This document shows positions 56,231 through 64,000 of a DNA stretch of 64,000 nt, in pieces. The DNA comes from Lacinutrix sp. C3R15 (GTDB lineage: Bacteria; Bacteroidota; Bacteroidia; Flavobacteriales; Flavobacteriaceae). The notes beneath the pieces were generated by a model, which was not told where the DNA came from, did not search any database, and was given only the letters and a program-made list of their open reading frames with translations. Within the stretch, counting starts at the first letter, position 1. The number at the start of each line of letters is the position of its first letter. A program made the translations under genes and the position numbers. The stretch lies in contig NZ_JAHKPZ010000031.1 of NCBI RefSeq assembly GCF_018860825.1, positions 1 through 64,000 on the forward strand, written 5' to 3'.

Positions 56231-57409
56231 TTACAAACGTTCAATAACAACAGCAGAAGCACCACCACCACCATTACAAATAGATGCAGCACCAATTTTG
56301 GCATTGTTTTGTTTTAAAACATTTAATAGGGTTATAATAATACGTACTCCAGAGCATCCTAAGGGATGTCCTAAAGAAACAGCACCACCATTTACGTTTA
56401 CGTTACTATCTTCAAGACCTAATATTTTCATGTTTGCTAAACCAACCACAGAAAAAGCTTCGTTAAACTCAAAATAATCTACATCATCTATTGTTAACCC
56501 AGCTTTATCTAAAGCTTTTGGTAACGCTTTAGAAGGAGAAGTTGTAAACCATTTTGGTTCTTGAGCAGCATCAGCATAACTTTTTATAGTTGCTAAAGGT
56601 TTTAAACCTAAAGCTTCCGCTTTTTCTTTACTCATTAAAACCATGGCACCAGCACCATCATTAATAGTAGAAGCATTAGCAGCTGTTACTGTTCCTTCTT
56701 TAGTAAAAGCAGGACGTAAGGTAGGAATTCTATCCATTTTTACATTGGTAAACTCTTCGTCTTTATTAACAATAACAGGTTCACCACGTCTTTGCGGTAC
56801 TTCAACAGGAACAACTTCTTCATCAAATTTTCCAGCTTCCCAAGCAGCAGCAGAACGGTTGTAAGACTGTACAGCAAAAGCATCTTGATCTTCTCTAGAA
56901 AAATTATATTCTGTGGCACAGGCATCGGCACAAACACCCATTGCATTTTGGTCATAAGCATCTACTAATCCATCACGTTGCATACCATCTTCCATTTTTG
57001 CAGGACCAAATTTGGTTGCAGTTCTTGCATGAAAATAATGTGGTATTAAACTCATGTTTTCCATACCTCCAGCAACCACAACTTCGGCATCGCCTAAGGC
57101 AATAGCTTGTGCAGCTTGCATAACGGTTTTCATACCAGAAGCACAAACTTTATTAATAGTAGTACAAGGCACATTATCTGGAATACCAGCATAAATAGCA
57201 GCTTGCCTTGCTGGAGCCTGTCCTGTTCCTGCTTGAACAACATTACCCATTAAAACTTCATCTACCATTTCTGGTTTTAAATTTATTTTATCTAAAGCTC
57301 CTTTAATTGCTATTGCTCCTAATTTTGGCGCAGGTACTGTAGATAACGCTCCTAAAAAACTACCAATTGGTGTTCTTGCAGCAGATACTATTACTACTTG
57401 TTTACTCAT
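56231..57409 (-). CDS. Acetyl-CoA C-acyltransferase (thiolase)
   Basis: 392 residues. Nucleophile Cys89 in INKVCASGMK, then GGMENMS, the catalytic His in NGGAVSLGHPLGCSG, and the second Cys in ASICNGGGGAS. This is the tetrameric acetoacetyl-CoA/3-ketoacyl-CoA thiolase type, used in fatty acid or leucine breakdown or acetoacetyl-CoA formation. No beta-oxidation partners adjoin it, so the exact substrate is open. Confidence 0.93.
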   Translation of the reverse strand: MSKQVVIVSAARTPIGSFLGALSTVPAPKLGAIAIKGALDKINLKPEMVDEVLMGNVVQAGTGQAPARQAAIYAGIPDNVPCTTINKVCASGMKTVMQAAQAIALGDAEVVVAGGMENMSLIPHYFHARTATKFGPAKMEDGMQRDGLVDAYDQNAMGVCADACATEYNFSREDQDAFAVQSYNRSAAAWEAGKFDEEVVPVEVPQRRGEPVIVNKDEEFTNVKMDRIPTLRPAFTKEGTVTAANASTINDGAGAMVLMSKEKAEALGLKPLATIKSYADAAQEPKWFTTSPSKALPKALDKAGLTIDDVDYFEFNEAFSVVGLANMKILGLEDSNVNVNGGAVSLGHPLGCSGVRIIITLLNVLKQNNAKIGAASICNGGGGASAVVIERL

Positions 57410-57507
57410 AATTATGTGCTTTTAATTTTATTATTGCGAAATTAATCATTTTTTGGCATAAATGAATACGATTCGCATTTTATAAGTATTTAAAAAGGAT
57501 ATTTTAT

Positions 57508-57515
57508 TACATTTG
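57508..57515 (+). promoter_or_regulatory. Candidate -7 box for the HD hydrolase gene
   Basis: TACATTTG (TAnnTTTG), 18 bases before the ATG at 57533. Confidence 0.4.
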
Positions 57516-57532
57516 AAAATAGTATTATCTCT

Positions 57533-59581
57533 ATGAAAGACCTTATTAATAATTTATATAAAAATCACGCATTAATTTATAAAGTGCTGCTTTTTATTAG
57601 TGCAACCATACTTATTGTTTATTTGTTTCCGAAACAAGGAAAATTTAAATATAATTTTGAACAAGGTAAACCTTGGCAATCAGAAAATTTATATGCTCCT
57701 TTTAATTTTGCCATAAAAAAAACTCCGGAAGAAATTAATAAAGAAAAAAGGCTTACCGAAGAAAAAGCTAGCTTGTATTTTAATTTAGATGAAAACATTG
57801 AAAGCAATGTTAAAACTAATTACAAAGTTGGTTTTTATAAAACATTTCCAGATTCGCTTTCTAATACTACACTAAATAGCTTGTTTAAAACAGGTGAGCT
57901 TATTATTAATAGATTGTATGATAATGGTGTTTTAGATGAAAACTACACTTTTGCTAAAGATAAAAAAAGTGTTATTCTTAATAAGCAAATTACCATTAAG
58001 CAAGCCCCTTTTTCTAGTTTAATACAACAAAAAAATCTATCTTCTTTAGTAGATAATGTATTAAAAGATAATAATCAAAATAACTACCACACACAATTTT
58101 TAGCATTGTTTTTTGATATAGTAGAGCCTAATTTAACGTATAATAAATCTTTAACAGAAAGCGCTTTACAAGAAGATTTAAACAATATTGCATACACCAG
58201 AGGGAGTATAGAAAAAGAGACCTTAATTATATCTAAAGGAGAAGTAGTAGAAGGGGAGAAATATCAAATTTTAGAGTCTTTAAAAAACGAATATAAATCA
58301 CAAGTATGGACTGCTTCAAATTATAACTGGGTAGTTTTTGCCTATACTTTATTAGTAGCACTTGCTTTGTTAATGTTGCTTCTGTTTTTAAGAAAATACA
58401 GACTAGATGTTTTTAATAATAATACCAAAGTGACCTTTATATTTTTTAATGTTATTTTAATAATACTAATTACTACTTTGGTTATTAGTTATAACTCTAA
58501 ATACCTATATGTAATACCCATTTGTATTTTACCTCTTGTATTAAAAGCTTTTTTTGACTCTAGATTAGGGTTGTATACACATGTAATAACGGTTGTATTA
58601 TTAGGCTTAATAGTGCCCAATAGTTATGAATATATGTTTTTGCAAATTATAGCAGGAATTGTTACTATTTTAACGGTTTCAGAACTGTATAAACGTGCTA
58701 ATTTATTTATTTCTGTAGGACAAATCACTTTAATTTATATCATTGCTTATTTTGCTTTTTTTGTAATACACGAAGGAAGTGTAGACGCGATACATTGGGA
58801 AACCTTTGGTTTATTTGTGTTATGTGGTTTAGCTACTTTATTTGTACAGCCATTAATTTATGTATATGAAAAGTTATTTGGGTTGGTTTCAGACGTATCT
58901 CTTTTAGAGTTATCAGATACAAATACCAAGCTTTTAAAAGAACTATCAAACAAAGCACCAGGAACATTTCATCATTCGTTAAACGTTGCTAATTTAGCTG
59001 AAGCAGCAGCAAATGAAATAGGAGCAAATGCTATGTTGATTCGCGTAGGAGCATTGTATCACGATATTGGAAAAATGAAGAACCCAACGTTTTTTACCGA
59101 AAATCAATCTACAGGCATCAATCCGCATGACGAATTATCTTCTTATGAAAGTGCTACAATTATAACAGACCATGTATTAGATGGAATAGAAATAGCAAGA
59201 AAAAACAACCTGCCAGATCGTGTCATTGATTTTATAAGAACACATCATGGTACAAGTCTTGTATATTATTTTTATAAGAAAGAAAAAGCTTTAAACGAAG
59301 ATGTACGCAAAGAAGACTTTATGTATCCTGGTCCAAAACCTTTTAGTAAAGAAACAGCCATTTTAATGATGTGTGATAGTGTAGAAGCAGCTTCTAAAAG
59401 TTTAAAAGAGCCTACTTCAACAAAAATTGATAAATTTGTAGAAAATATTATCAATAAGCAGATGGAAGCAGAGCAGTTTTTAAATGCGAATATTACTTTT
59501 AAAGAAATTCAATCTATTAAAAAAGTGCTAAAGCACAAGCTTGCAAATATTTACCATCTTAGAATAGAATATCCAGAATAA
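57533..59581 (+). CDS. 7TMR-HD family phosphohydrolase, PgpH-like
   Basis: 682 residues. One N-terminal transmembrane helix, an extracytoplasmic 7TMR-HDED domain (about 45-255), seven transmembrane helices (about 265-455), then a cytoplasmic HD domain with GTFHHSLNVANLAEAAA, the LYHDIGKM metal motif (about residues 507-514) and DFIRTHHGTS. Proteins of this build (PgpH) hydrolyse cyclic-di-AMP in Firmicutes, and the same role is likely here. A promoter for a tRNA operon follows directly. Confidence 0.9.
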   Translation: MKDLINNLYKNHALIYKVLLFISATILIVYLFPKQGKFKYNFEQGKPWQSENLYAPFNFAIKKTPEEINKEKRLTEEKASLYFNLDENIESNVKTNYKVGFYKTFPDSLSNTTLNSLFKTGELIINRLYDNGVLDENYTFAKDKKSVILNKQITIKQAPFSSLIQQKNLSSLVDNVLKDNNQNNYHTQFLALFFDIVEPNLTYNKSLTESALQEDLNNIAYTRGSIEKETLIISKGEVVEGEKYQILESLKNEYKSQVWTASNYNWVVFAYTLLVALALLMLLLFLRKYRLDVFNNNTKVTFIFFNVILIILITTLVISYNSKYLYVIPICILPLVLKAFFDSRLGLYTHVITVVLLGLIVPNSYEYMFLQIIAGIVTILTVSELYKRANLFISVGQITLIYIIAYFAFFVIHEGSVDAIHWETFGLFVLCGLATLFVQPLIYVYEKLFGLVSDVSLLELSDTNTKLLKELSNKAPGTFHHSLNVANLAEAAANEIGANAMLIRVGALYHDIGKMKNPTFFTENQSTGINPHDELSSYESATIITDHVLDGIEIARKNNLPDRVIDFIRTHHGTSLVYYFYKKEKALNEDVRKEDFMYPGPKPFSKETAILMMCDSVEAASKSLKEPTSTKIDKFVENIINKQMEAEQFLNANITFKEIQSIKKVLKHKLANIYHLRIEYPE

Positions 59582-59607
59582 TTTTTTAAAAAAAGTGAAA
59601 AAAATGC

Positions 59608-59638
59608 TTGTAAGGTTCAAGATGATAACTTACATTTG
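59608..59638 (+). promoter_or_regulatory. Promoter of the tRNA operon
   Basis: TTG at 59608-59610 and TACATTTG at 59631-59638, 20 nt apart, 46 bases before the first tRNA. Confidence 0.75.
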
Positions 59639-59683
59639 CATCCGCGTTTAGGAATAAATGCTGTAGTTCATAAAAAAATTACT

Positions 59684-59772
59684 GGAGAGGTGCCTGAGTG
59701 GCCGAAAGGAGCGGTTTGCTAAATCGTCGTAGGTGGAAACACTTACCCAGGGTTCGAATCCCTGTCTCTCCG
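59684..59772 (+). tRNA. tRNA-Ser (GCT)
   Basis: Acceptor GGAGAGG pairs with TCTCTCC (one G-T pair). The anticodon loop TTGCTAA gives GCT. A long variable arm and the GGTTCGAATCC T arm fit serine. The CCA end is not encoded. Confidence 0.95.
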
Positions 59773-59804
59773 CAATTTTCAAATTGATTTTTGATAACCA
59801 TTTT

Positions 59805-59879
59805 CGGGGTGTAGCGTAGCCCGGTTATCGCGCCACGTTTGGGACGTGGAGGCCGCAGGTTCGAATCCTGCCACCCCGA
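59805..59879 (+). tRNA. tRNA-Pro (TGG)
   Basis: Acceptor CGGGGTG pairs with CACCCCG. Anticodon stem CCACG/CGTGG around the loop TTTGGGA gives TGG. The T arm is GGTTCGAATCC. Confidence 0.95.
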
Positions 59880-59908
59880 CATTGTTTTCGTAGAAACATA
59901 AAATCTAC

Positions 59909-59982
59909 GGGCTCTTAGCTCAGCTGGATAGAGCACCTCCCTTCTAAGGAGGCGGTCTCAGGTTCGAATCCTGAAGGGCTCA
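59909..59982 (+). tRNA. tRNA-Arg (TCT)
   Basis: Acceptor GGGCTCT pairs with AGGGCTC, using G-T pairs. Anticodon stem CCTCC/GGAGG around the loop CTTCTAA gives TCT, which reads AGA, the main Arg codon in AT-rich genomes. Confidence 0.95.
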
Positions 59983-59985
59983 CTT

Positions 59986-60014
59986 AAAGCTTCACAGAAA
60001 TGTGAAGCTTTTTT
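59986..60014 (+). terminator. Terminator of the tRNA operon
   Basis: AAAGCTTCACA and TGTGAAGCTTT form a stem with a GAAA loop, followed by T residues. Confidence 0.85.
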
Positions 60015-60107
60015 GTTTTTATATGGTTTTGTAAGGGTTTATAGTACTTCACCATATTTTTCAATATTACTATTCCAATCTTATTATTAATCAAATAGCA
60101 TCATTTA

Positions 60108-60149
60108 GGTGTACTTTCTGGTGTACCATATTTTCTTCTGGTGTACCAT
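60108..60149 (+). repeat. GGTGTACC repeats before the integrase gene
   Basis: GGTGTAC at 60108-60114 and two copies of TTCTGGTGTACCAT at 60116-60129 and 60136-60149. The copies are 20 bases apart (about two helical turns). They lie between the tRNA terminator and the integrase ATG and are plausible integrase arm- or core-binding sites, or part of the attachment site. Confidence 0.65.
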
Positions 60150-60168
60150 TTTAAAAAAAACAAAATCT

Positions 60169-61389
60169 ATGAATAATTATAAATTAGCTGTACTCTTTTA
60201 TTTACAGAGAAACAGGATAAATAAAATGGGTAAATGCCCAGTAAGATGTAGAATTACATATTTAAAAAACAGAAAAGAATTCTCTACTGGTATTTTCATA
60301 AATCCTAGCTATTGGGATAGTGGAAAGCAATTAGCTAAACCACCTAATTCAGAAAATACAATTTTAAATAACAAATTAAGCCTTATTCATCAACAGATAG
60401 ATAAGGCTTTTTTAATGCTTCAAATTTTGCCTGAAGACTTTGATGTAGATGATGTTTACAGAAAATATAAAGGCGAAGATGTAAAAACTGAAATTACCAT
60501 ATTAGGAGCTTATGATTTGCATAATGAAAAGACCAAAAAACTTATTGGAGTAGATTTTAATGAGTTGTCTTGGAGTAGATATGTGGAAAGTAGGAGAAAA
60601 GTGGCTAGTTTTATGTCTAAATTTTATAAGAAGAAAGATGTTAGGTTAAATGACTTGGATTTAAAATTCATAAAGGATTTAGAATATTACTATAAAACGG
60701 AATTAAATTTAAGACGGGCTACGGTGTATAGGAGTATACAGCGAGTAAAGAAAATTATTCAATTTGCTATAGCTGAAAACTATTTAGAGAGAGACCCTTT
60801 TGCATTATTTAAGAATAAGAAATATAAAACTCAAATAGTTTATCTTACTGTTGAAGAATTAAATTTATTAGAAAACCATTCATTTAAACAAAAAAGATTA
60901 CAACAAGTAAAAGATATGTTTGTGTTTTGTTGCTACACAGGGTTAGCTTATCAAGAAATGTCTAGTTTAAAAAAGCAAAATATTATTATAAATTTTGATA
61001 GCAATAAGTGGATACAAATTAAACGTCAGAAAACACAAAAAGTAATTTCATTACCACTATTAAGTAAGGCTGAATTAATACTAAATAAGTATAGTCGCTT
61101 GGATAGAGAAACTTTACTTCCTGTGATTTCTAATCAGAAATTTAACTCCTATTTAAAGGAGATTTCAGAACTTTTAGGGATAGATAAAAAGTTAACACAT
61201 CATATTGCTAGAAAAACTTTTGCAACAACTGTATTGCTTTATAATGATGTTCCTATGGAGATTGTGTCTGAGTTATTAGGGCATTCAAATATGAATATCA
61301 CACAGGCTCATTATGGTAAAATAGTACAGAAGAATATTAGTAAGCAAATGATTGATCTAAATAGTAAGCTTAAAAAAAATAGAAATTAA
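60169..61389 (+). CDS. Tyrosine site-specific integrase (IntDOT/Bacteroidota type)
   Basis: 406 residues from the ATG at 60169 (a GTG start 60 bases earlier would include the repeats and is unlikely). N-terminal arm-binding domain (YYLQ..R..K.G..PV.CRI), SAM-like core-binding domain (about 100-200) and catalytic domain. His345-x-x-Arg348, His372 (LLGHS) and Tyr382 (AHYGKI) are present. The first catalytic Arg is replaced by Ala260 (YTGLAY), as in IntDOT-like enzymes. It would integrate or excise a conjugative or other mobile element, here next to a tRNA cluster. Confidence 0.92.
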   Translation: MNNYKLAVLFYLQRNRINKMGKCPVRCRITYLKNRKEFSTGIFINPSYWDSGKQLAKPPNSENTILNNKLSLIHQQIDKAFLMLQILPEDFDVDDVYRKYKGEDVKTEITILGAYDLHNEKTKKLIGVDFNELSWSRYVESRRKVASFMSKFYKKKDVRLNDLDLKFIKDLEYYYKTELNLRRATVYRSIQRVKKIIQFAIAENYLERDPFALFKNKKYKTQIVYLTVEELNLLENHSFKQKRLQQVKDMFVFCCYTGLAYQEMSSLKKQNIIINFDSNKWIQIKRQKTQKVISLPLLSKAELILNKYSRLDRETLLPVISNQKFNSYLKEISELLGIDKKLTHHIARKTFATTVLLYNDVPMEIVSELLGHSNMNITQAHYGKIVQKNISKQMIDLNSKLKKNRN

Positions 61390-61961
61390 ATAGCATCAAA
61401 AATTAAATTCCATTTTAAATTTATAGGTTGTGGTTTAGACCAAAATTTACTTTTTACTTTTTGTCTATTTATGTAATTATCTAGCATACTTTCATAGCTA
61501 ACAGATATTTGTTTTTGGAAAATATGAGAGTCCTTATCGTTAGTTTTTGGAAGGTATTTATCAGGAACCTCCTTATTAGTTAGCATTGTTAATTTTTTTA
61601 ATAAATAAGGTAGGTTTTTGTTAGATATATTAGTAAACTCTTCTACAAGTAATTCTTGAATATCTAAAAATAAATCTTTGTCAGATATATTATTATCAAA
61701 AATAGAATAGTTTTTTGAACTATAACTATAGATCCCATTCTTAACAATAATAGGTGCGTTAAAGTCTAAAATAGAACTTCTTAAAATCCTAATATCATTT
61801 CTTATTGTTCTTTCAGAAACACCAGATTTTCTACCTGTAGCTTCATATAATGCAGCAGAGCATTGTTCAATTAAATAATCAATAGTAGCAACACTACTTC
61901 GTTTACTAAAGCACTTATCTAATGTTTTATATCTAATAAGGGCATTTAAGTTTACAGGCAT
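61386..61961 (-). CDS. HTH transcriptional regulator, N-terminal part of a WYL-type protein
   Basis: 191 residues from the ATG at 61961 (an in-frame TTG at 61985 is less likely). MPVNLNALIRYKTLDKCFS and GVSERTIRNDIRILRSS form the winged-helix region found at the N-terminus of Bacteroidota WYL regulators. The usual WYL ligand domain is missing or reduced: the sequence continues only about 100 residues past the HTH. It may be truncated or a short family. Its stop overlaps the integrase stop (convergent, 4 bases). A TGCAG-N5-CTGCA palindrome lies just upstream of the start. Confidence 0.72.
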   Translation of the reverse strand: MPVNLNALIRYKTLDKCFSKRSSVATIDYLIEQCSAALYEATGRKSGVSERTIRNDIRILRSSILDFNAPIIVKNGIYSYSSKNYSIFDNNISDKDLFLDIQELLVEEFTNISNKNLPYLLKKLTMLTNKEVPDKYLPKTNDKDSHIFQKQISVSYESMLDNYINRQKVKSKFWSKPQPINLKWNLIFDAI

Positions 61962-62313
61962 ATTAAAAATGCAGATAGACTGCAACTATATTTTTTTTAT
62001 TTGTTGATATGAAAATTTCAATTGTAAAATTACTAAAAAAAGCTAATACAAATAATGACACAAATAATAAAAAATAATATAAACATAAAACGCAAGAAAC
62101 TATTGTTTACGGAATTATCGATTTCTAGTATTAAAAAAACTTTTTACTCATTTTCCTTTTTTGGAGGTATAGTAAATACTCTAAAACAAAAACTCTATTG
62201 TATTTACTTGGAGTAATTTATTCTTTGGCAATTTTAAAGACCAATTGAGGAAAACCATAAAATAATAATTAACAAATTATATATATTAATAAAATTAAAA
62301 TCAATTAAACTTT
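61962..62313. other. Intergenic region with two inverted repeats
   Basis: 352 AT-rich bases between the leftward HTH gene and the rightward small membrane gene. It contains TGCAG-ATAGA-CTGCA at 61970-61984 and the 9-bp inverted repeat AGTAAATAC (62171-62179) / GTATTTACT (62200-62208). I see no coding frame and no perfect TAnnTTTG box in front of the rightward genes. Confidence 0.5.
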
Positions 62314-62490
62314 ATGAAAACATTAAAAATAATTTTTGGAATACTATTAATTGTTGGTGGTATTGGCTCACTAGTAAGCTTTTTTCAAGCTATGGGTAAA
62401 TACGAAGCACCAGAACTTATAGGTCACTTGATTGCAATAGCAATTGTTTTTGGGTTGGCGTATTTCTTACTAAAACGCAATAAAAAATGA
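62314..62490 (+). CDS. Small two-helix membrane protein
   Basis: 58 residues. Two transmembrane helices (about 5-24, MKTLKIIFGILLIVGGIGSL, and 36-53) joined by GKYEAPELI, with a basic cytoplasmic tail (KRNKK). Its stop codon overlaps the ATG of the next gene (ATGA), so the two are translated together. No family recognised; the layout resembles small hydrophobic proteins near secreted accessory proteins. Confidence 0.7.
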   Translation: MKTLKIIFGILLIVGGIGSLVSFFQAMGKYEAPELIGHLIAIAIVFGLAYFLLKRNKK

Positions 62491-62978
62491 AATATATTCT
62501 TCTACTCTTCGTGTCATTATCTGCTTACACTAGTAATGCGCAATGTGATATAAAAACAACCAATCGTCCAGATGGGGTAACAATAAAGTACTTTAACCCA
62601 AAACCAATAATTAGAAATTCTAACTATGAGGTAGGGGTTGCTATTTATAAAAATGTTAATACGAATGATTATATATTAAGTGTTAACGTGTTATTTATGA
62701 ATATGTCACCAAAAAAATTAAAAAATGATTTAATCATTCAAACTACAAGTTCAGAAGGTTTGAGATTGGAAAATATTATTTCCAAACAAATTACTATGAA
62801 TGGAAGAATTCTGGCTAATGCAATGTATATATTGACAGATACAGATTTTAAGGAATTGAAAAATTACTCTTTAAAAAGTATATTCTTTTATTTAGATGAA
62901 AATCTTGAGGGTTCAATAGTTACAGAAAATAAAAATATAATAGGTAATGAACTAAAATGTTTAAAAAATGAAATTTAA
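62487..62978 (+). CDS. Secreted accessory protein, copy 1
   Basis: 163 residues with a signal peptide (MKYILLLFVSLSAYTSNAQ). It is related to the next gene: KKLKNDLII matches NKLKGDLII, and the following pattern (strand, strand, TDTDFKEL/SENEIKYL, KSIFF/TKIRF) is shared. The fold is probably beta-rich. Function unknown; it lies behind an integrase, so it is accessory DNA. Confidence 0.72.
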   Translation: MKYILLLFVSLSAYTSNAQCDIKTTNRPDGVTIKYFNPKPIIRNSNYEVGVAIYKNVNTNDYILSVNVLFMNMSPKKLKNDLIIQTTSSEGLRLENIISKQITMNGRILANAMYILTDTDFKELKNYSLKSIFFYLDENLEGSIVTENKNIIGNELKCLKNEI

Positions 62979-63856
62979 TAAATTAATAGTGTTATTTTTT
63001 TTTTGTTTCTTGCTATATAAGTAATGCGCAAAATTATATTTACATAGAGGATGAATCATATACAGCCACAAAGTCATGGACTTTTGAAGCTAAAGATGGG
63101 ATTGGTACTAAGGATCACCTTGAATTAACTATTGCTAGAAATGGTAACGAAGGCTTTGCTATGATTTCAACTTATGTTGGAGAAAATAGTAATAAATTAA
63201 AAGGTGATTTAATTATATTTTTAGAAAATGGTGTGCAAATCAGATGTATTGACAGAAATATTAAGGATTTTGTTGATTATAGGAGTACAGCAATATATAA
63301 ACTCTCAGAAAATGAAATAAAATATTTAAGAAATCATTTAATTACTAAAATTAGATTTACTGTAAATTATGGTTCTAGAGGAAATTATTTATCAACAGCA
63401 ATTAATAAAATACCTACTATTCTTGCTTACAATAACAAGGATTCTCCAGACTACTATTTTACAACTAGTGATGTGAAAAAATTATTTCTAAAAGATTATA
63501 GTGGAGAATACACTAGTAATAAAACTGTATTTAAAAATGAAGTAAATCCAAAACAGAATTTCATTGAAGAAACACGCTTTAATATTGCTTTAGTGTTCAA
63601 AAACATCAATGACGGTATGATCATTATACAGGATCCAAGAATTCCTGATAGACCTTTATTTTATAGAATAACAGGATTTGTTGAAGAAAAAGAAATTGAT
63701 GGATATAATATGATTATATACAATTGTGTAAATGATGTTACATATATAAAAAATGAAGCTATTTTATTTTCAAATGAAAATGGTCTTAGCTTGATGATTA
63801 ATAATAAGAAGTATATGCAGGCTTGGTATAATTTAAAACTGAAATCAAATGAGTAA
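62968..63856 (+). pseudogene. Secreted accessory protein, copy 2, interrupted by a T10 tract (frameshift or phase-variable)
   Basis: The ATG at 62968 overlaps the previous gene and starts a signal peptide (MKFNKLIVLFFF), but the frame ends at a TAA at about 63022. Removing one T from the T10 run at 62995-63004 gives VSCYISNAQNYIYIEDES and a continuous frame to 63856, about 295 residues with a perfect secretion signal. As the sequence stands, only an internal start (ATG 63161, 231 residues, no signal) remains. The mature region resembles copy 1 and then adds about 100 residues (IALVFKNINDGMIIIQDPRIPD). Confidence 0.75.
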
Positions 63857-63947
63857 AGAAATTCACAATATAGATTTTGAAATATCTAAATGAATTAAAG
63901 GCCTAATAATAATTTTTAGTAATAAGAAATCTATACAGATATTTCAT

Positions 63948-64000
<53 letters not shown>

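Noticed and set aside
59679-59936. Minus-strand open frame of 85 codons containing WQDSNLRPPRPKRGA
   Set aside because: It is the antisense of the tRNA-Ser/tRNA-Pro region; this wording is a well-known false protein made by translating tRNA genes.
60061-60149. CRISPR array from the repeated GGTGTACC motif
   Set aside because: Only two to three short repeats 12-20 bases apart, too small and close for a CRISPR array, and no cas genes are present.

Overview
The window is a low-GC chromosomal segment of a member of the Bacteroidota, most likely a marine Flavobacteriaceae. Supporting signs are Bacteroidota-type promoters (TTTG/TTG, about 19-25 nt, TAnnTTTG) in front of rnpB, the tRNA cluster and several operons. 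Many secreted proteins have short signal peptides ending in AQ. DUF3822 sits next to rsmD, thrA-thrB-thrC form one operon, the large surface protein carries HYR-like repeats, and the integrase resembles IntDOT.

Layout. 1-2.5 kb: 5' part of a very large secreted adhesin-like gene (minus strand, running off the left edge) and a small secreted protein. 2.8-7.7 kb (+): sixA, ppk1 and ppx (polyphosphate), then two tandem OmpA/PorT-like beta-barrels, closed by a bidirectional terminator. 7.7-10.7 kb (-): miaE, a lipoprotein, and dnaX, which has an A10 slippage site. 10.9-11.3 kb: RNase P RNA with its own promoter and terminator. 11.3-14.3 kb (-): a secreted protein, rsmD, DUF3822, and a two-TM protein. 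14.4-20.3 kb (+): a RecD-like helicase, DUF4126, kdsB, a HAD hydrolase and a CatA-like acyltransferase (both with TTG starts), a KdnB-like dehydrogenase and a PlsC-like acyltransferase, suggesting lipid A/Kdo (possibly Kdo8N) metabolism.

20.4-26.3 kb (+) is the most unusual part. One strong promoter drives five translationally overlapping genes: a 1018-residue protein with about 20 helical repeats of exactly 29 residues and a C-terminal HELTH metallopeptidase-like domain; a caspase-clan C25 cysteine peptidase; an acyl carrier protein; a ketosynthase with a complete Cys-His-His active site; and a half-length ketosynthase-like protein that keeps the Cys but has no His-containing half. I recognise no described system with this composition.

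26.6-43.7 kb (-) is mostly housekeeping: a CarboxypepD_reg-like protein, yebC, a six-gene operon (gcvT, glsA, NAD-epimerase, PCD, tail-specific protease, secreted helical protein), a K+/H+ antiporter, kduD, DUF1853, and thrC/thrB/thrA. 43.8-59.6 kb holds nnr, a TlpA-like lipoprotein, hutH, a small STAS-like protein, clpC, gyrA, a TPR protein, an NlpC/P60 peptidase, a thiolase and a PgpH-like HD hydrolase. 59.6-60.0 kb is a tRNA operon (Ser-GCT, Pro-TGG, Arg-TCT).

60.1-64.0 kb looks like an integrated accessory element placed after the tRNAs: a tyrosine integrase preceded by GGTGTACC repeats, a WYL-family-type HTH regulator fragment, a 58-residue membrane protein and two related secreted proteins. 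The second of these is broken or switched off by a T10 tract. The window ends in a (TAAAAA)n microsatellite.
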